A stretch of DNA of 64,000 nt from Collinsella sp. (GTDB lineage Bacteria; Actinomycetota; Coriobacteriia; Coriobacteriales; Coriobacteriaceae). Of this stretch, positions 54,808 to 62,323 are shown one piece after another. The stretch's first letter is position 1. Each line of letters begins with the position of its first letter. A program made the translations under genes and the position numbers. The notes under the pieces are model-generated. The model was given only the letters and a program-made list of their open reading frames with translations, did no database searches and was not told the origin of the DNA. Location: NCBI GenBank assembly GCA_031292915.1, contig JAUMSH010000086.1, forward strand, positions 122,927 through 186,926, written 5' to 3'.

Positions 54808-55239
54808 TTACTGGATGCGAGTTCGGCAGTAGGGGCAGACCTTCCAGTGCGCATCGAGCGGGCGATGGCAGCTGGGGCAGACGTTGCGAACCTGGGTATC
54901 GCACACCGGGCAGACGACGAAGTCCTTCTCGATGGGCGCGCCGCACTGCGGGCAGGTACCGTACTGGGCAAGCTGGCGCTCGCGCAGGGCCATGTCCAGC
55001 TCCTGCTCCTCGCGGTCGGACGCGTAGGAGTGCGGGCGCAAGACCAGGTAGGCAATGAGGCCCACAAACGGGATGAGGGCGATGATGCCCCATGCCACGT
55101 AGGCGCTGGCGCCGCGGCGGCGAGCGTCGATGAACACATAGACGACCGACAGCACATACAGGGCGATGATAAAGCCAACGAAGGCATAGACGACGCCCAT
55201 AAACTGCGGCGACATGAGCTCGGAGATGTACTTGGACAT
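54808..55239 (-). CDS. Membrane protein with double zinc ribbon
   Basis: 143 residues. Two N-terminal helices (VVYAFVGFIIALYVLSVVYV and VAWGIIALIPFVGLIAYLVL) resemble the PLDc_N type of membrane anchor. The cytoplasmic tail has four CxxC knuckles in CPQCGAP, CPVCD, CPSCHRP and CPYCRTRI, a double zinc ribbon. The ATG at 55239 has AAAGG 9 bases upstream. The function is unknown. It is monocistronic, next to the repeat array. Confidence 0.85.
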   Translation of the reverse strand: MSKYISELMSPQFMGVVYAFVGFIIALYVLSVVYVFIDARRRGASAYVAWGIIALIPFVGLIAYLVLRPHSYASDREEQELDMALRERQLAQYGTCPQCGAPIEKDFVVCPVCDTQVRNVCPSCHRPLDAHWKVCPYCRTRIQ

Positions 55240-55339
55240 TACGGGTACCTTTCGGAATATTAACAGTTCGGTCAAGTTTACCACGGGGTTTGTTTATATG
55301 GGACCACGGCTAGGGGCGGGGCTGGCGCGGACACAAACA

Positions 55340-55636
55340 TCTCAATCTGTAACAGATGGGAGCGGAATCCGGGTCTAGATGTTACAGATCGAGACAAACG
55401 GGTGCGCCGCCAGACTAACGTCTCGATCTGTAACATCTGGAACCAAATTTCCCCTCTTACTGTTACAGATCGAGACATTCAAAATCCGCCGAAAGGTTTG
55501 TCTTGATCTGTAACATCAACAACCCAAATCATCAGCTAACTGTTACAGATTGAGACAAATGAAAACGTCCTGGCCGGATGTCTCAATCTGTAACATCTGA
55601 AGCCCAAATCCTCGCCTGACTGTTACAGATCGAGAC
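55340..55636. repeat. Alternating-orientation array of eight 16-bp motifs with 40-bp period
   Basis: The motif TGTTACAGATCGAGAC or its complement starts at 55340(-), 55380(+), 55420(-), 55461(+), 55500(-), 55541(+), 55580(-) and 55621(+). Orientation alternates strictly and spacing is 39-41 bases. Variation is nearly confined to one central position (C/T). Each inverted pair can form a hairpin. Spacers differ but share short blocks such as AACCCAAAT. The pattern resembles BIME-like clusters of REP sequences rather than CRISPR. Confidence 0.92.
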
Positions 55637-55773
55637 GAACGGTTGCCGTTGTTGTCGGCAGACGAGGTTGTCGACGTTGTCGGGTCTCCCCTCGCCTGCC
55701 GTTGGCGGGTGTTGCGGGGCTGTTCGCCGCATTGCCGCTGCGCTGGGGGCGTTCAGACCGTAGGATAGTCCTA

Positions 55774-55788
55774 TTGACAGCCTGTCAA
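55774..55788. promoter_or_regulatory. Palindromic operator before the FAD-oxidoreductase operon
   Basis: TTGACAGCCTGTCAA is a perfect 15-bp palindrome 10 bases upstream of the GGGAGG ribosome binding site. It overlaps or follows a TAGGAT/TATTGA -10-like region, so binding would block transcription. Confidence 0.6.
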
Positions 55789-55805
55789 CTTGTCTGGGAG
55801 GCACT

Positions 55806-57263
55806 GTGACGGAAACGTTTGATATCGCGATTGTGGGCGCGGGCATCACGGGATGCGCCATTGCGCGGCAGCTCGCGCGCTACGACCTGTCCATTTGCGT
55901 AGTCGAGGCGGCCAACGACATCGCGCTGGGCGCCTCAAAGGCCAACGGCGGCCTGGTGCACGCAGGCTACGATCCGGCACCGGGTACGGTAAAGGCGCAG
56001 GTCAACGCCCGAGGTTGCGAGCTATATGGCACGTGGGCCCAAGAGCTGGGATTTTTGTTCCACCGCGCCGGGTCGATGGTGTTGGGGTTTAACGACAAAG
56101 ACCGCGCACACCTGGAGAAGCTGCGCCAGAATGGCCTGGCCAACGGCGTGCCCGAGCTGGCGATTATCGACCCCGACCGCATCCACGAGCTAGAACCGCG
56201 CGCTAGCGCGAATGCCACGTGCGCATTATGGTGCCCCTCGACCGGGTTTGTCGACCCATTTGAAGTGGCTATCGCCGCGCTGGAAAACGCCGTCGCCAAC
56301 GGGGTAACGTTTATGCGGTCTGCGCCAGTGGAGGCAATTGAAGATGCGGGCTCGGATGACGGATCCGCGCGCTTTACGCTGGCGACCCCCGCTGGCAACG
56401 TGCGCTGCCGCTACCTGATCAACGCCGCCGGCAACGGCGCCGCCGACATCTCGCATATGGCGGGTGCCGAGGAGTTCCAGATGGTCTGGCGTCAGGGCAA
56501 CCTCGTGGTGCTGGACAAGGAACCGCGCGCGCTGATGCCGCTCTACCCGGTGCCGACGCCGATATCGAAGGGCGTTATCGTGACGGGCACCGTGCACGGC
56601 AACACCGTGATCACCGCAACCGCCGCTGTGCGCGAGCCGGGCGACACGCAGACCTATGCGAGCGATGTGAACGCGCTGCTGACCGGCGCGCGCAAGCTGG
56701 TGCCCGATCTGGATACGCGCCGCGTGGTGCGCGCATTTGCCGGCGGGCGCCCGGTAATTCAGGGTACGAACGACTTCTTTATTGGGCAGTCAGCCGTGGT
56801 GCCGGGGCTTTTCCAGGCGGCGGGCATTCAGTCGCCGGGTGTGGCAAGCGCGCCGGCCATTGCCGAGCGCATGGAGCTTGTGATGCGTGAGGCGGGCGTG
56901 GAGCTGCACGAGCGGGCGGACTGGAACCCAATTCGCCGCGCGCCGGACGACTTTGACCGCGCACCGCTGGCGCGCAAGGAGGAGCTGATCGAGTCCGATC
57001 CCACGTGGGGACAGATTGTCTGCCGCTGCGAGACGGTGCCCGAGGCCGAAATCGTGGCCGCGATCCGACGCCAGCCGGGCGCGGTTTCGGTCGAGGGCGT
57101 CAAGCGCCGCTGTCGTGCCGGCATGGGCCGGTGCCAAAGTGGTTTTTGCCAGAGCCGCGTGGTTGCGATCCTTGCCCGCGAGTTGGGCTGCGACCCCAGC
57201 GAGGTGCTGTTGGAGGATGCCGAATCTTGGTTGGTCGAGGGACTGCTGAAGGGGGTGCGCTAG
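55806..57263 (+). CDS. FAD-dependent oxidoreductase with BFD-like [2Fe-2S] domain (GlpA-type)
   Basis: Likely the catalytic subunit of an anaerobic glycerol-3-phosphate dehydrogenase-like enzyme. The Rossmann motif VGAGITGCAIARQLARYDL is at the N-terminus, and a DAO-family core follows (KANGGLVHAGYDP, FAGGRPVIQGT). The C-terminal domain has IVCRCETVPEAEI and GRCQSGFCQSRV, four cysteines as in bacterioferritin-associated ferredoxin domains. The GTG start has GGGAGG 5 bases upstream. It forms an operon with the next two genes (1- and 3-base gaps). L-2-hydroxyglutarate oxidase is a relative but lacks this partner set. Confidence 0.85.
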   Translation: MTETFDIAIVGAGITGCAIARQLARYDLSICVVEAANDIALGASKANGGLVHAGYDPAPGTVKAQVNARGCELYGTWAQELGFLFHRAGSMVLGFNDKDRAHLEKLRQNGLANGVPELAIIDPDRIHELEPRASANATCALWCPSTGFVDPFEVAIAALENAVANGVTFMRSAPVEAIEDAGSDDGSARFTLATPAGNVRCRYLINAAGNGAADISHMAGAEEFQMVWRQGNLVVLDKEPRALMPLYPVPTPISKGVIVTGTVHGNTVITATAAVREPGDTQTYASDVNALLTGARKLVPDLDTRRVVRAFAGGRPVIQGTNDFFIGQSAVVPGLFQAAGIQSPGVASAPAIAERMELVMREAGVELHERADWNPIRRAPDDFDRAPLARKEELIESDPTWGQIVCRCETVPEAEIVAAIRRQPGAVSVEGVKRRCRAGMGRCQSGFCQSRVVAILARELGCDPSEVLLEDAESWLVEGLLKGVR

Positions 57264-57264
57264 G

Positions 57265-58626
57265 ATGGCGGAATTCAAATCGAGTGCTACAGACAGCGGT
57301 GCCGTTGAGTCAGTACCGACGCAGGCGTTCGACGTGGTCGTTATCGGCGGCGGACCTGCCGGCATGGCGGCCGCGCTGGCCGCGCATAAGGCAGGCGCAC
57401 GCGTGGCCATCGTGGAGCGCGAGCAACACCTGGGCGGCATCCTGCGCCAGTGCATCCACCCCGGTTTTGGTCTTTCGCACTTTAAGCAGGAGCTCACCGG
57501 TCCCGAGTACGCGCAGCGCTTTATCGACCAGGTGCACGCAACCGACATTGTGCTGTTCCTGAACAGCATGGTGATTGGGATTGATTCAGGCGAGTCTGCG
57601 GTTGACACCGCAGTTCACACCGTCACGCTCATGAGCCCTGCCGGCATGCTGCAGCTCACCGGGCGCGCGGTCGTCCTTGCCATGGGTTGCCGTGAGCGCA
57701 CCCGCAGCGAGATCAAGATCCCCGGCAGCCGACCCGCCGGCGTGTTTACGGCGGGCCTGGCGCAGCGATACATCAATATCGAGAACCTCAAACCCGGCTC
57801 GCGCGCCGTCATTTTGGGCTCGGGCGACATCGGGCTTATCATGGCACGTCGCTGCACGCTCGAGGGGATTTCCGTCGAGGGCGTGTACGAGCTCATGCCG
57901 TACGCCAACGGCCTGCGCCGCAATGTGAAGAACTGCCTGAACGACTTTGGCATTCCGCTGCACCTGTCCACCACCGTCACACGCGTGATCGGGCACGACC
58001 GCGTGGAAGCCGTCGAGGTGAGCCAAGTCGACGAGCGCCTGGCGCCCATTCCGGGGACCGAGCGCATCGTTCCGTGCGACACACTGCTGCTTTCGGTGGG
58101 ATTGATTCCCGAGAACGAGCTTTCGGTTGCCGCGGGCGTAGAGCTGGACCCACGCACGCACGGCGCCGTGGTGGACCAGAGCCTGCAGACGGGCGTGCCG
58201 GGCATCTTTGCGTGCGGCAACGTGCTGCACGTGCACGACCTGGCCGACAACGTAACGACCGAGTCCGAGAGGGCCGGTGCAGCCGCGGCGGCGTACGCGC
58301 TGGGTGGCAACACGGATACTGAGGCGGGTGCCGCGGACGCGGGCTGCAAGCTCACGGTCTCCCCCGCCGGCATTGCGAGCTACGCGCTGCCGGGACGCAT
58401 TACCGCTGTGGCGCTCACCAAGCTCAACTTCCGCGTACGCCGACCCGTCGACGCTGCCCGCGCGAGGATCTTGGCCAACGGCGAAGAGCTGTTCGCCGGC
58501 AAGGTCCGCGCGTTTAAGCCGAGCGTTATGGAAAGCTTCCCGCTACCGGCAAAGGTGATTCAGCATGCGCTCGACCTAGGTGCCAGCGAGATTATCCTAT
58601 CTGTCGATCCCGTTGAGGAGGCATAG
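57265..58626 (+). CDS. NAD(P)/FAD-dependent oxidoreductase, partner of the GlpA-type enzyme
   Basis: 453 residues with two dinucleotide-binding folds: VVIGGGPAGMAAALAAHKAG near residue 23 and AVILGSGDIGLIMARRC near 182. ILRQCIHPGFGLSHFKQEL is typical of the oxidoreductases encoded with GlpA-type proteins in Gram-positive anaerobes. It probably passes electrons from the GlpA-type subunit to an acceptor. The C-terminal 60 residues form a separate small domain. Confidence 0.85.
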   Translation: MAEFKSSATDSGAVESVPTQAFDVVVIGGGPAGMAAALAAHKAGARVAIVEREQHLGGILRQCIHPGFGLSHFKQELTGPEYAQRFIDQVHATDIVLFLNSMVIGIDSGESAVDTAVHTVTLMSPAGMLQLTGRAVVLAMGCRERTRSEIKIPGSRPAGVFTAGLAQRYINIENLKPGSRAVILGSGDIGLIMARRCTLEGISVEGVYELMPYANGLRRNVKNCLNDFGIPLHLSTTVTRVIGHDRVEAVEVSQVDERLAPIPGTERIVPCDTLLLSVGLIPENELSVAAGVELDPRTHGAVVDQSLQTGVPGIFACGNVLHVHDLADNVTTESERAGAAAAAYALGGNTDTEAGAADAGCKLTVSPAGIASYALPGRITAVALTKLNFRVRRPVDAARARILANGEELFAGKVRAFKPSVMESFPLPAKVIQHALDLGASEIILSVDPVEEA

Positions 58627-58629
58627 CTC

Positions 58630-59040
58630 ATGAGCACGAATGCGACCGAAACGCTGCAGTTCAACTGCACGACCTGCCCATCCGAATGCCTTCTGACCGT
58701 AGAGGTAGAACGCGACGCCAATGGCGCCGTGGTGGGAGTACGCTCGGTGACCGGCAACAGCTGCCCGCGTGGTGATAAGTTCGCACATCAGGAGCTCACC
58801 TGCCCCATGCGCGTACTCACCACCACCGTGGCCGTATCCGGCGGCGACGGTGGGATGCTCCCCGTGCGCACGGCCGAAGCCATCCCGCTGGCCCTCCACG
58901 CCCAAGCCATGGACCTCATCCGCGGCCTAGTCGTCAACGCCCCCATCCGCATGGGCGACGTCGTGCTAGAGAACCTCCTAGACACCAACATCAGCCTAAT
59001 CGCCAGCATGAACATCGACCGAGCCCAAGTAGCTAATTAG
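58630..59040 (+). CDS. DUF1667 domain-containing protein
   Basis: 136 residues beginning with the cysteine motif FNCTTCPSECLLTVEVERD, then SVTGNSCPRGDKFAHQEL and CPMRVLTTTV. DUF1667 proteins consistently follow the GlpA-type and FAD-oxidoreductase genes and are presumed to be a small metal- or Fe-S-binding subunit of the same complex. It is the third and last gene of this operon. Confidence 0.9.
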   Translation: MSTNATETLQFNCTTCPSECLLTVEVERDANGAVVGVRSVTGNSCPRGDKFAHQELTCPMRVLTTTVAVSGGDGGMLPVRTAEAIPLALHAQAMDLIRGLVVNAPIRMGDVVLENLLDTNISLIASMNIDRAQVAN

Positions 59041-59088
59041 GGACGGGGCTCTTTTAGCTACCCCACCATCCACCCCGCCCTCCTCCGC

Positions 59089-59155
59089 AGTTGCGGTGAA
59101 ATGCGGACTGTTTTATGGCTTCAGGCCGCTAAACAGTCCGTATTTCACCGCAACT
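59089..59155. repeat. 67-bp palindromic repeat, copy 1
   Basis: AGTTGCGGTGAAATGCGGAC (plus TGTTT) pairs with the complementary 25 bases at 59131-59155 around a TATGGCTTCAGGCCGCT spacer. A second copy lies at 60625-60691, flanking the M24 peptidase gene on the other side. Confidence 0.85.
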
Positions 59156-59182
59156 TATGAGGGCGCGCTGGAATGCTAAGGA

Positions 59183-59226
59183 GTGTCCCAAAGTGCCGGC
59201 ATAAAAGGAACGTCCCTATGTGCCGG
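59183..59226. repeat. Short direct repeat TGTCCCAAAGTGCCGG / CGTCCCTATGTGCCGG
   Basis: Two imperfect copies 28 bases apart, separated by CATAAAAGGAA, just before the M24 gene. The GTCCC core resembles that of the rpoD-proximal repeat at 5275-5350, but homology is not certain. Confidence 0.5.
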
Positions 59227-59267
59227 GCTTGGGATACCATGGTGGCACCCTAGCGAAAGGACGATGT

Positions 59268-60356
59268 ATGGCACATGTCGATGACCAGCGTGTGGCGCGC
59301 GTGCTCGATGCGCTCGAGGCTCAGCACCCCGGCGCACAGCTGCTCGTAAACGACCCGTGGACGATCTATTACCTGACCGGCTTTTATGCCGATATGTTCG
59401 AGCGTTTTTGCGGCGTGCTGCTCGCGCGCGGTGCCGAGCCGGTGATCCTAGTCAACGCCCTGCACCAGCTGCCAGAGTACGGCAATGCCCGCGTCGCCTA
59501 TCACACTGACACCGACGTCGTGGCCGACGCCATCGCGAGTGAGATCGATCCGACCAAGCCGCTCGGCATCGATACCGTCATGCGCTCCGGCTTTTTGATG
59601 CCGCTCATGGAGCGCCACGCCGCCAGCGAGTTTTTCCTGGGCGACTTTGCCGTCACCGCCGCACGCACCCACAAGGACGAAGCCGAGCAGGAGCTGATGC
59701 GCGCGTCCTCGGCCGCCAACGACGACGTGATGGCCGACGCCATCAAGCTCATCCACGAAGGTGTGACGGAGCGCGAAATTGCCGACCAGATGCTCGGCCT
59801 GTACCGCAAGCACGACTGCGAGGGCTTTAGCTTTCCGCCCATCGTGAGCTTTGGCGCCGACGCCGGCGACCCGCACCACGAGCCCGACGATACGGTACTC
59901 AAGCGCGGTGACGTGGTGCTGTTCGACATTGGCGGACGCCGCTGCAACTACTGCTCGGACATGACGCGCACGTTCTTTTGGGGCGAGCCGGACGAGGAGA
60001 CGGAGCGCATCTACGACATCGTGCGCCGCGCCAATGAGGCCGCCGAGGCGCTCATCGCACCGGGCGTGCGAATGTGCGACCTGGATCGCGCCGCGCGCGA
60101 CGTGATTGAGCAAGCGGGCTATGGGCAGTACTTTACGCATCGCCTGGGACATTCGATCGGCCTGCAGGACCACGAGCCGGGCGACGTCTCGCTTGTCAAC
60201 GAGCAGGTCGTAGAGCCGGGCATGACATTCTCTATCGAGCCGGGCATCTATCTCCCCGGCCACACCGGCGTCCGCATCGAGGACCTAGCCCTGGTGACCG
60301 AGACCGGCGTCGAGATTCTCAACGCCTACCCCCACGATCCGGTCCGCCTAGGCTAG
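59268..60356 (+). CDS. M24-family aminopeptidase (Xaa-Pro peptidase type)
   Basis: Metallopeptidase with a creatinase-type N-domain and pita-bread C-domain (362 aa). Metal ligands are visible: Asp in VVLFDIGGRRCNYC, Asp in SDMTRTFFW, His in GHSIGLQDHEPG, Glu in FSIEPGIYLP and Glu in VRIEDLALVTE. It probably removes N-terminal residues before proline in cytosolic peptide turnover. AAAGGA lies 7 bases before the ATG at 59268. It is monocistronic and bracketed by palindromic repeats. Confidence 0.92.
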   Translation: MAHVDDQRVARVLDALEAQHPGAQLLVNDPWTIYYLTGFYADMFERFCGVLLARGAEPVILVNALHQLPEYGNARVAYHTDTDVVADAIASEIDPTKPLGIDTVMRSGFLMPLMERHAASEFFLGDFAVTAARTHKDEAEQELMRASSAANDDVMADAIKLIHEGVTEREIADQMLGLYRKHDCEGFSFPPIVSFGADAGDPHHEPDDTVLKRGDVVLFDIGGRRCNYCSDMTRTFFWGEPDEETERIYDIVRRANEAAEALIAPGVRMCDLDRAARDVIEQAGYGQYFTHRLGHSIGLQDHEPGDVSLVNEQVVEPGMTFSIEPGIYLPGHTGVRIEDLALVTETGVEILNAYPHDPVRLG

Positions 60357-60359
60357 GCA

Positions 60360-60389
60360 ATGCGGCAAAGGGGCAGCCCTTTGCCGCAT
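60360..60389 (+). terminator. Hairpin downstream of the M24 peptidase gene
   Basis: ATGCGGCAAAGGG pairs perfectly with CCCTTTGCCGCAT around GCAG, four bases past the stop. No T run follows, so termination is inferred from position. Confidence 0.6.
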
Positions 60390-60414
60390 CCTGCCAAGAC
60401 TTCGCCACAAAAAC

Positions 60415-60552
60415 GGCCTATCTACTACGTTTAACCCGCACGGGTCGACCACACCCGTGTTTTCGCAAAACTGACAAGCATCCTACCTGCGGTTTTGATT
60501 TTGCAATTCTCGGTGTGTTCAGGGGTAACCGCTAAAACGTAGTAGATAGGCC
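60415..60552. repeat. Inverted repeat, perfect 18-bp arms with 102-bp spacer
   Basis: GGCCTATCTACTACGTTT at 60415-60432 and its exact complement at 60535-60552. The spacer has further partial complementarity (CACACCCGTGTTTTCGC with GATTTTGCAATTCTCGG), so the whole 138 bp could fold. It is not coding. Confidence 0.8.
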
Positions 60553-60624
60553 CATTTCGTGGCAAGCGAGTCAGCTCGGGGCACAGGACAGCCAAAAAGC
60601 CCCGTCCCAAATTGACTGCTTTTG

Positions 60625-60691
60625 AGTTGCGGTGATATACGGACTGTTTGAGGCTTCTGGCTTGTAAAACAGTCCGCATTTCACCGCAACT
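60625..60691. repeat. 67-bp palindromic repeat, copy 2
   Basis: Same arms as 59089-59155 with two substitutions, and a similar GAGGCTTCTGGCTTGT spacer. It ends 15 bases before the folC stop. Confidence 0.85.
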
Positions 60692-60705
60692 GATGAGGGG
60701 ATGGG

Positions 60706-62049
60706 TTAACGCAGCAGGCCGGCTACTTCGCCGGCTAGGGTGATGGTGCCGGCTGCTACGAAGGGCTCGCCCGCGGCCTTGAAAGCTGCAAGGGCCTCGG
60801 AAACGCTGGGGTATACGCCCGCGAGCTTATCGGCATCAACGAGGGCGGCGAGCTCCTCTGCCGGCAGAGCGCGATCGGAATCGGTCTGGGTCACGACCAC
60901 GCGGGGGAACGCCGAAACCAAAACGTCAACGATACCCGCCACGTCCTTATCGGCCAGCGCGGCGCACAGCAGCGTGGGGCGATTCTCTACGCAGGGATCG
61001 ATCTCGTCCAGCGCGCTCACAAAGTTCTCGCAGCTCTGAGGGTTATGGCAAGCGTCGATCAGCTTGAGCGGATCAGTTCCCAGCACATCAAAGCGACCCG
61101 GCGTGGGACAGCCCATAAGCGACGCATCGAGCTTGTCATGGTCGAGCTCGCGGCCCAGATAGCTCTCGCACAGCATAATCGCACACGCAGCATTCTGCGG
61201 CTGATAGGCCGGCTTGACCATGCTCGACGTATAGATCGCACGTGGCGTGGTGCAGCTAAACTCAACCGTGTCGCCCACATGCGCCGGCACCTTAGTCGTG
61301 GCATGACTCACCACGAGCGGCACAATGCCGCACTCTCGACAACGGGCATCCATCACGCGTTGAACGCTCGACTCGTGCGTACCCTCACCCAGCACAACCA
61401 GACGTCCGGGTTTGATGACCGCGGCCTTCTCCCCCGCAATGGCCTTAAGCGTGTCGCCCAAAATGCGTGTATGGTCGAGTCCAATGCCCGTAATGGCGAC
61501 GGCCAAGGGATCGGTCGCACTCGTAGCATCCCAACGCCCGCCCATGCCAACCTCAAGCACGGCCACGTCCACGCAAGCCTCGGCAAATACCACCAGTGCA
61601 GCAGCCGTCAGCAGGTCAAACGGCGTGATGGTATAGGCGCGCTCCCCCGCCGCCACACGACGCGCATTCACGCGACGCCCCGCCTCGACAGCCGCCGAAA
61701 CGCCACGGGCAAAGGCCTCGTCGCTCACAACGCGCCCGTCAACCTCCATGCGCTCGGGATAGCGCACCAGCTGCGGCGACGTATACAGCGCGGTCTTGAG
61801 CCCCTCGCCGCGAAGGATAGCGGCCGAAAAACGCGTGGTCGAAGTCTTGCCATTGGTACCGGCAACCTGAATGCAATCGAAATACTCGTCCGGACGCCCC
61901 AGCTCATCGAGCATATCGACAACCGTCTCGAGCAGAGGTCCAGCATCCCCAGAAATCCGCCCCGTATCAGCAGCAAGCCCCACAGCCTCATCAAACGAAA
62001 GCAACTCAAACGAGAACGGCACCGAATACAACCCAGAACGCTTCGCCAT
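60706..62049 (-). CDS. folC: Folylpolyglutamate/dihydrofolate synthase FolC
   Basis: Mur-ligase-like enzyme adding glutamate to folates. VAGTNGKTSTTRFSAAIL is the ATP loop, and EVGMGGRWDATSATDPLA with GLDHTRILGDTLKAIAGEKA are FolC signatures. The DACHNPQS motif is near the C-terminus. The ATG at 62049 (447 aa) has GAGGGG 9 bases upstream. The valS-folC order is common in Gram-positive bacteria. A terminator-like hairpin sits directly before its ribosome binding site. Confidence 0.93.
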   Translation of the reverse strand: MAKRSGLYSVPFSFELLSFDEAVGLAADTGRISGDAGPLLETVVDMLDELGRPDEYFDCIQVAGTNGKTSTTRFSAAILRGEGLKTALYTSPQLVRYPERMEVDGRVVSDEAFARGVSAAVEAGRRVNARRVAAGERAYTITPFDLLTAAALVVFAEACVDVAVLEVGMGGRWDATSATDPLAVAITGIGLDHTRILGDTLKAIAGEKAAVIKPGRLVVLGEGTHESSVQRVMDARCRECGIVPLVVSHATTKVPAHVGDTVEFSCTTPRAIYTSSMVKPAYQPQNAACAIMLCESYLGRELDHDKLDASLMGCPTPGRFDVLGTDPLKLIDACHNPQSCENFVSALDEIDPCVENRPTLLCAALADKDVAGIVDVLVSAFPRVVVTQTDSDRALPAEELAALVDADKLAGVYPSVSEALAAFKAAGEPFVAAGTITLAGEVAGLLR

Positions 62050-62068
62050 AGCCAAAGTCCCCTCAACA

Positions 62069-62103
62069 TAAAAAGAGGCCCGTAAGCAACAACGAGCCCC
62101 TCC
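62069..62103 (-). terminator. Hairpin between valS and folC (terminator or attenuator)
   Basis: GAGGGGCTCG pairs with CGGGCCTC around about 14 bases and is followed by TTTTT on the minus strand, ending just before the folC Shine-Dalgarno. It probably reduces read-through from valS into folC. Confidence 0.65.
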
Positions 62104-62196
62104 CATTCAAAATATCAGCCAAACACCGCTTTGCAGCGACCTCAAGGTCACAGCCAAGTGGCCCTACCAGGCAGCGGACGCCCCCGTAAACGCTAT

Positions 62197-62314
62197 GGGA
62201 GCGGTTTGGGGCTTTGCTCGATACAAGTTCCGCACGAGCCGAAGGCCACTTAATGTGGCCTTCGTGCGAGCAGGACTGTTCGCAGTAGCGAGCAATGCCC
62301 CAAACCGCGTCCCC
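62197..62314. ncRNA. Conserved 117-nt hairpin element (copy B), between valS and folC
   Basis: Same architecture as 19788-19904, in the opposite window orientation: outer stem GCGGTTTGGGGC/GCCCCAAACCGC, middle stem TTGCTCG/CGAGCAA, apical stem GAAGGCCAC/GTGGCCTTC with ATTAA/TTAAT loop. Internal-loop sequences (GTGCGGAACTTGTA and TGCGAACAGTCCTGC) are nearly identical to copy A, whereas stem bases differ in pairs that keep pairing. Confidence 0.7.
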
Positions 62315-62323
62315 CAGTACCGC

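Larger units (their letters stand above)
55240..55805. other. 566-bp intergenic region occupied by a repeat array
   Basis: No gene is seen. The array at 55340-55636 fills the middle. A GTTGT/GTCG-rich stretch follows, and then the promoter region of the FAD-oxidoreductase operon. Confidence 0.8.
60357..60705. other. Repeat-rich intergenic region
   Basis: No gene is seen. It contains, in order, the M24 terminator hairpin, an 18-bp inverted repeat pair and the second copy of the 67-bp palindrome. Confidence 0.8.

Noticed and set aside
55340..55636. CRISPR array
   Set aside because: Repeats are 16 bp, alternate in orientation and have short spacers with shared blocks. No cas genes are near.
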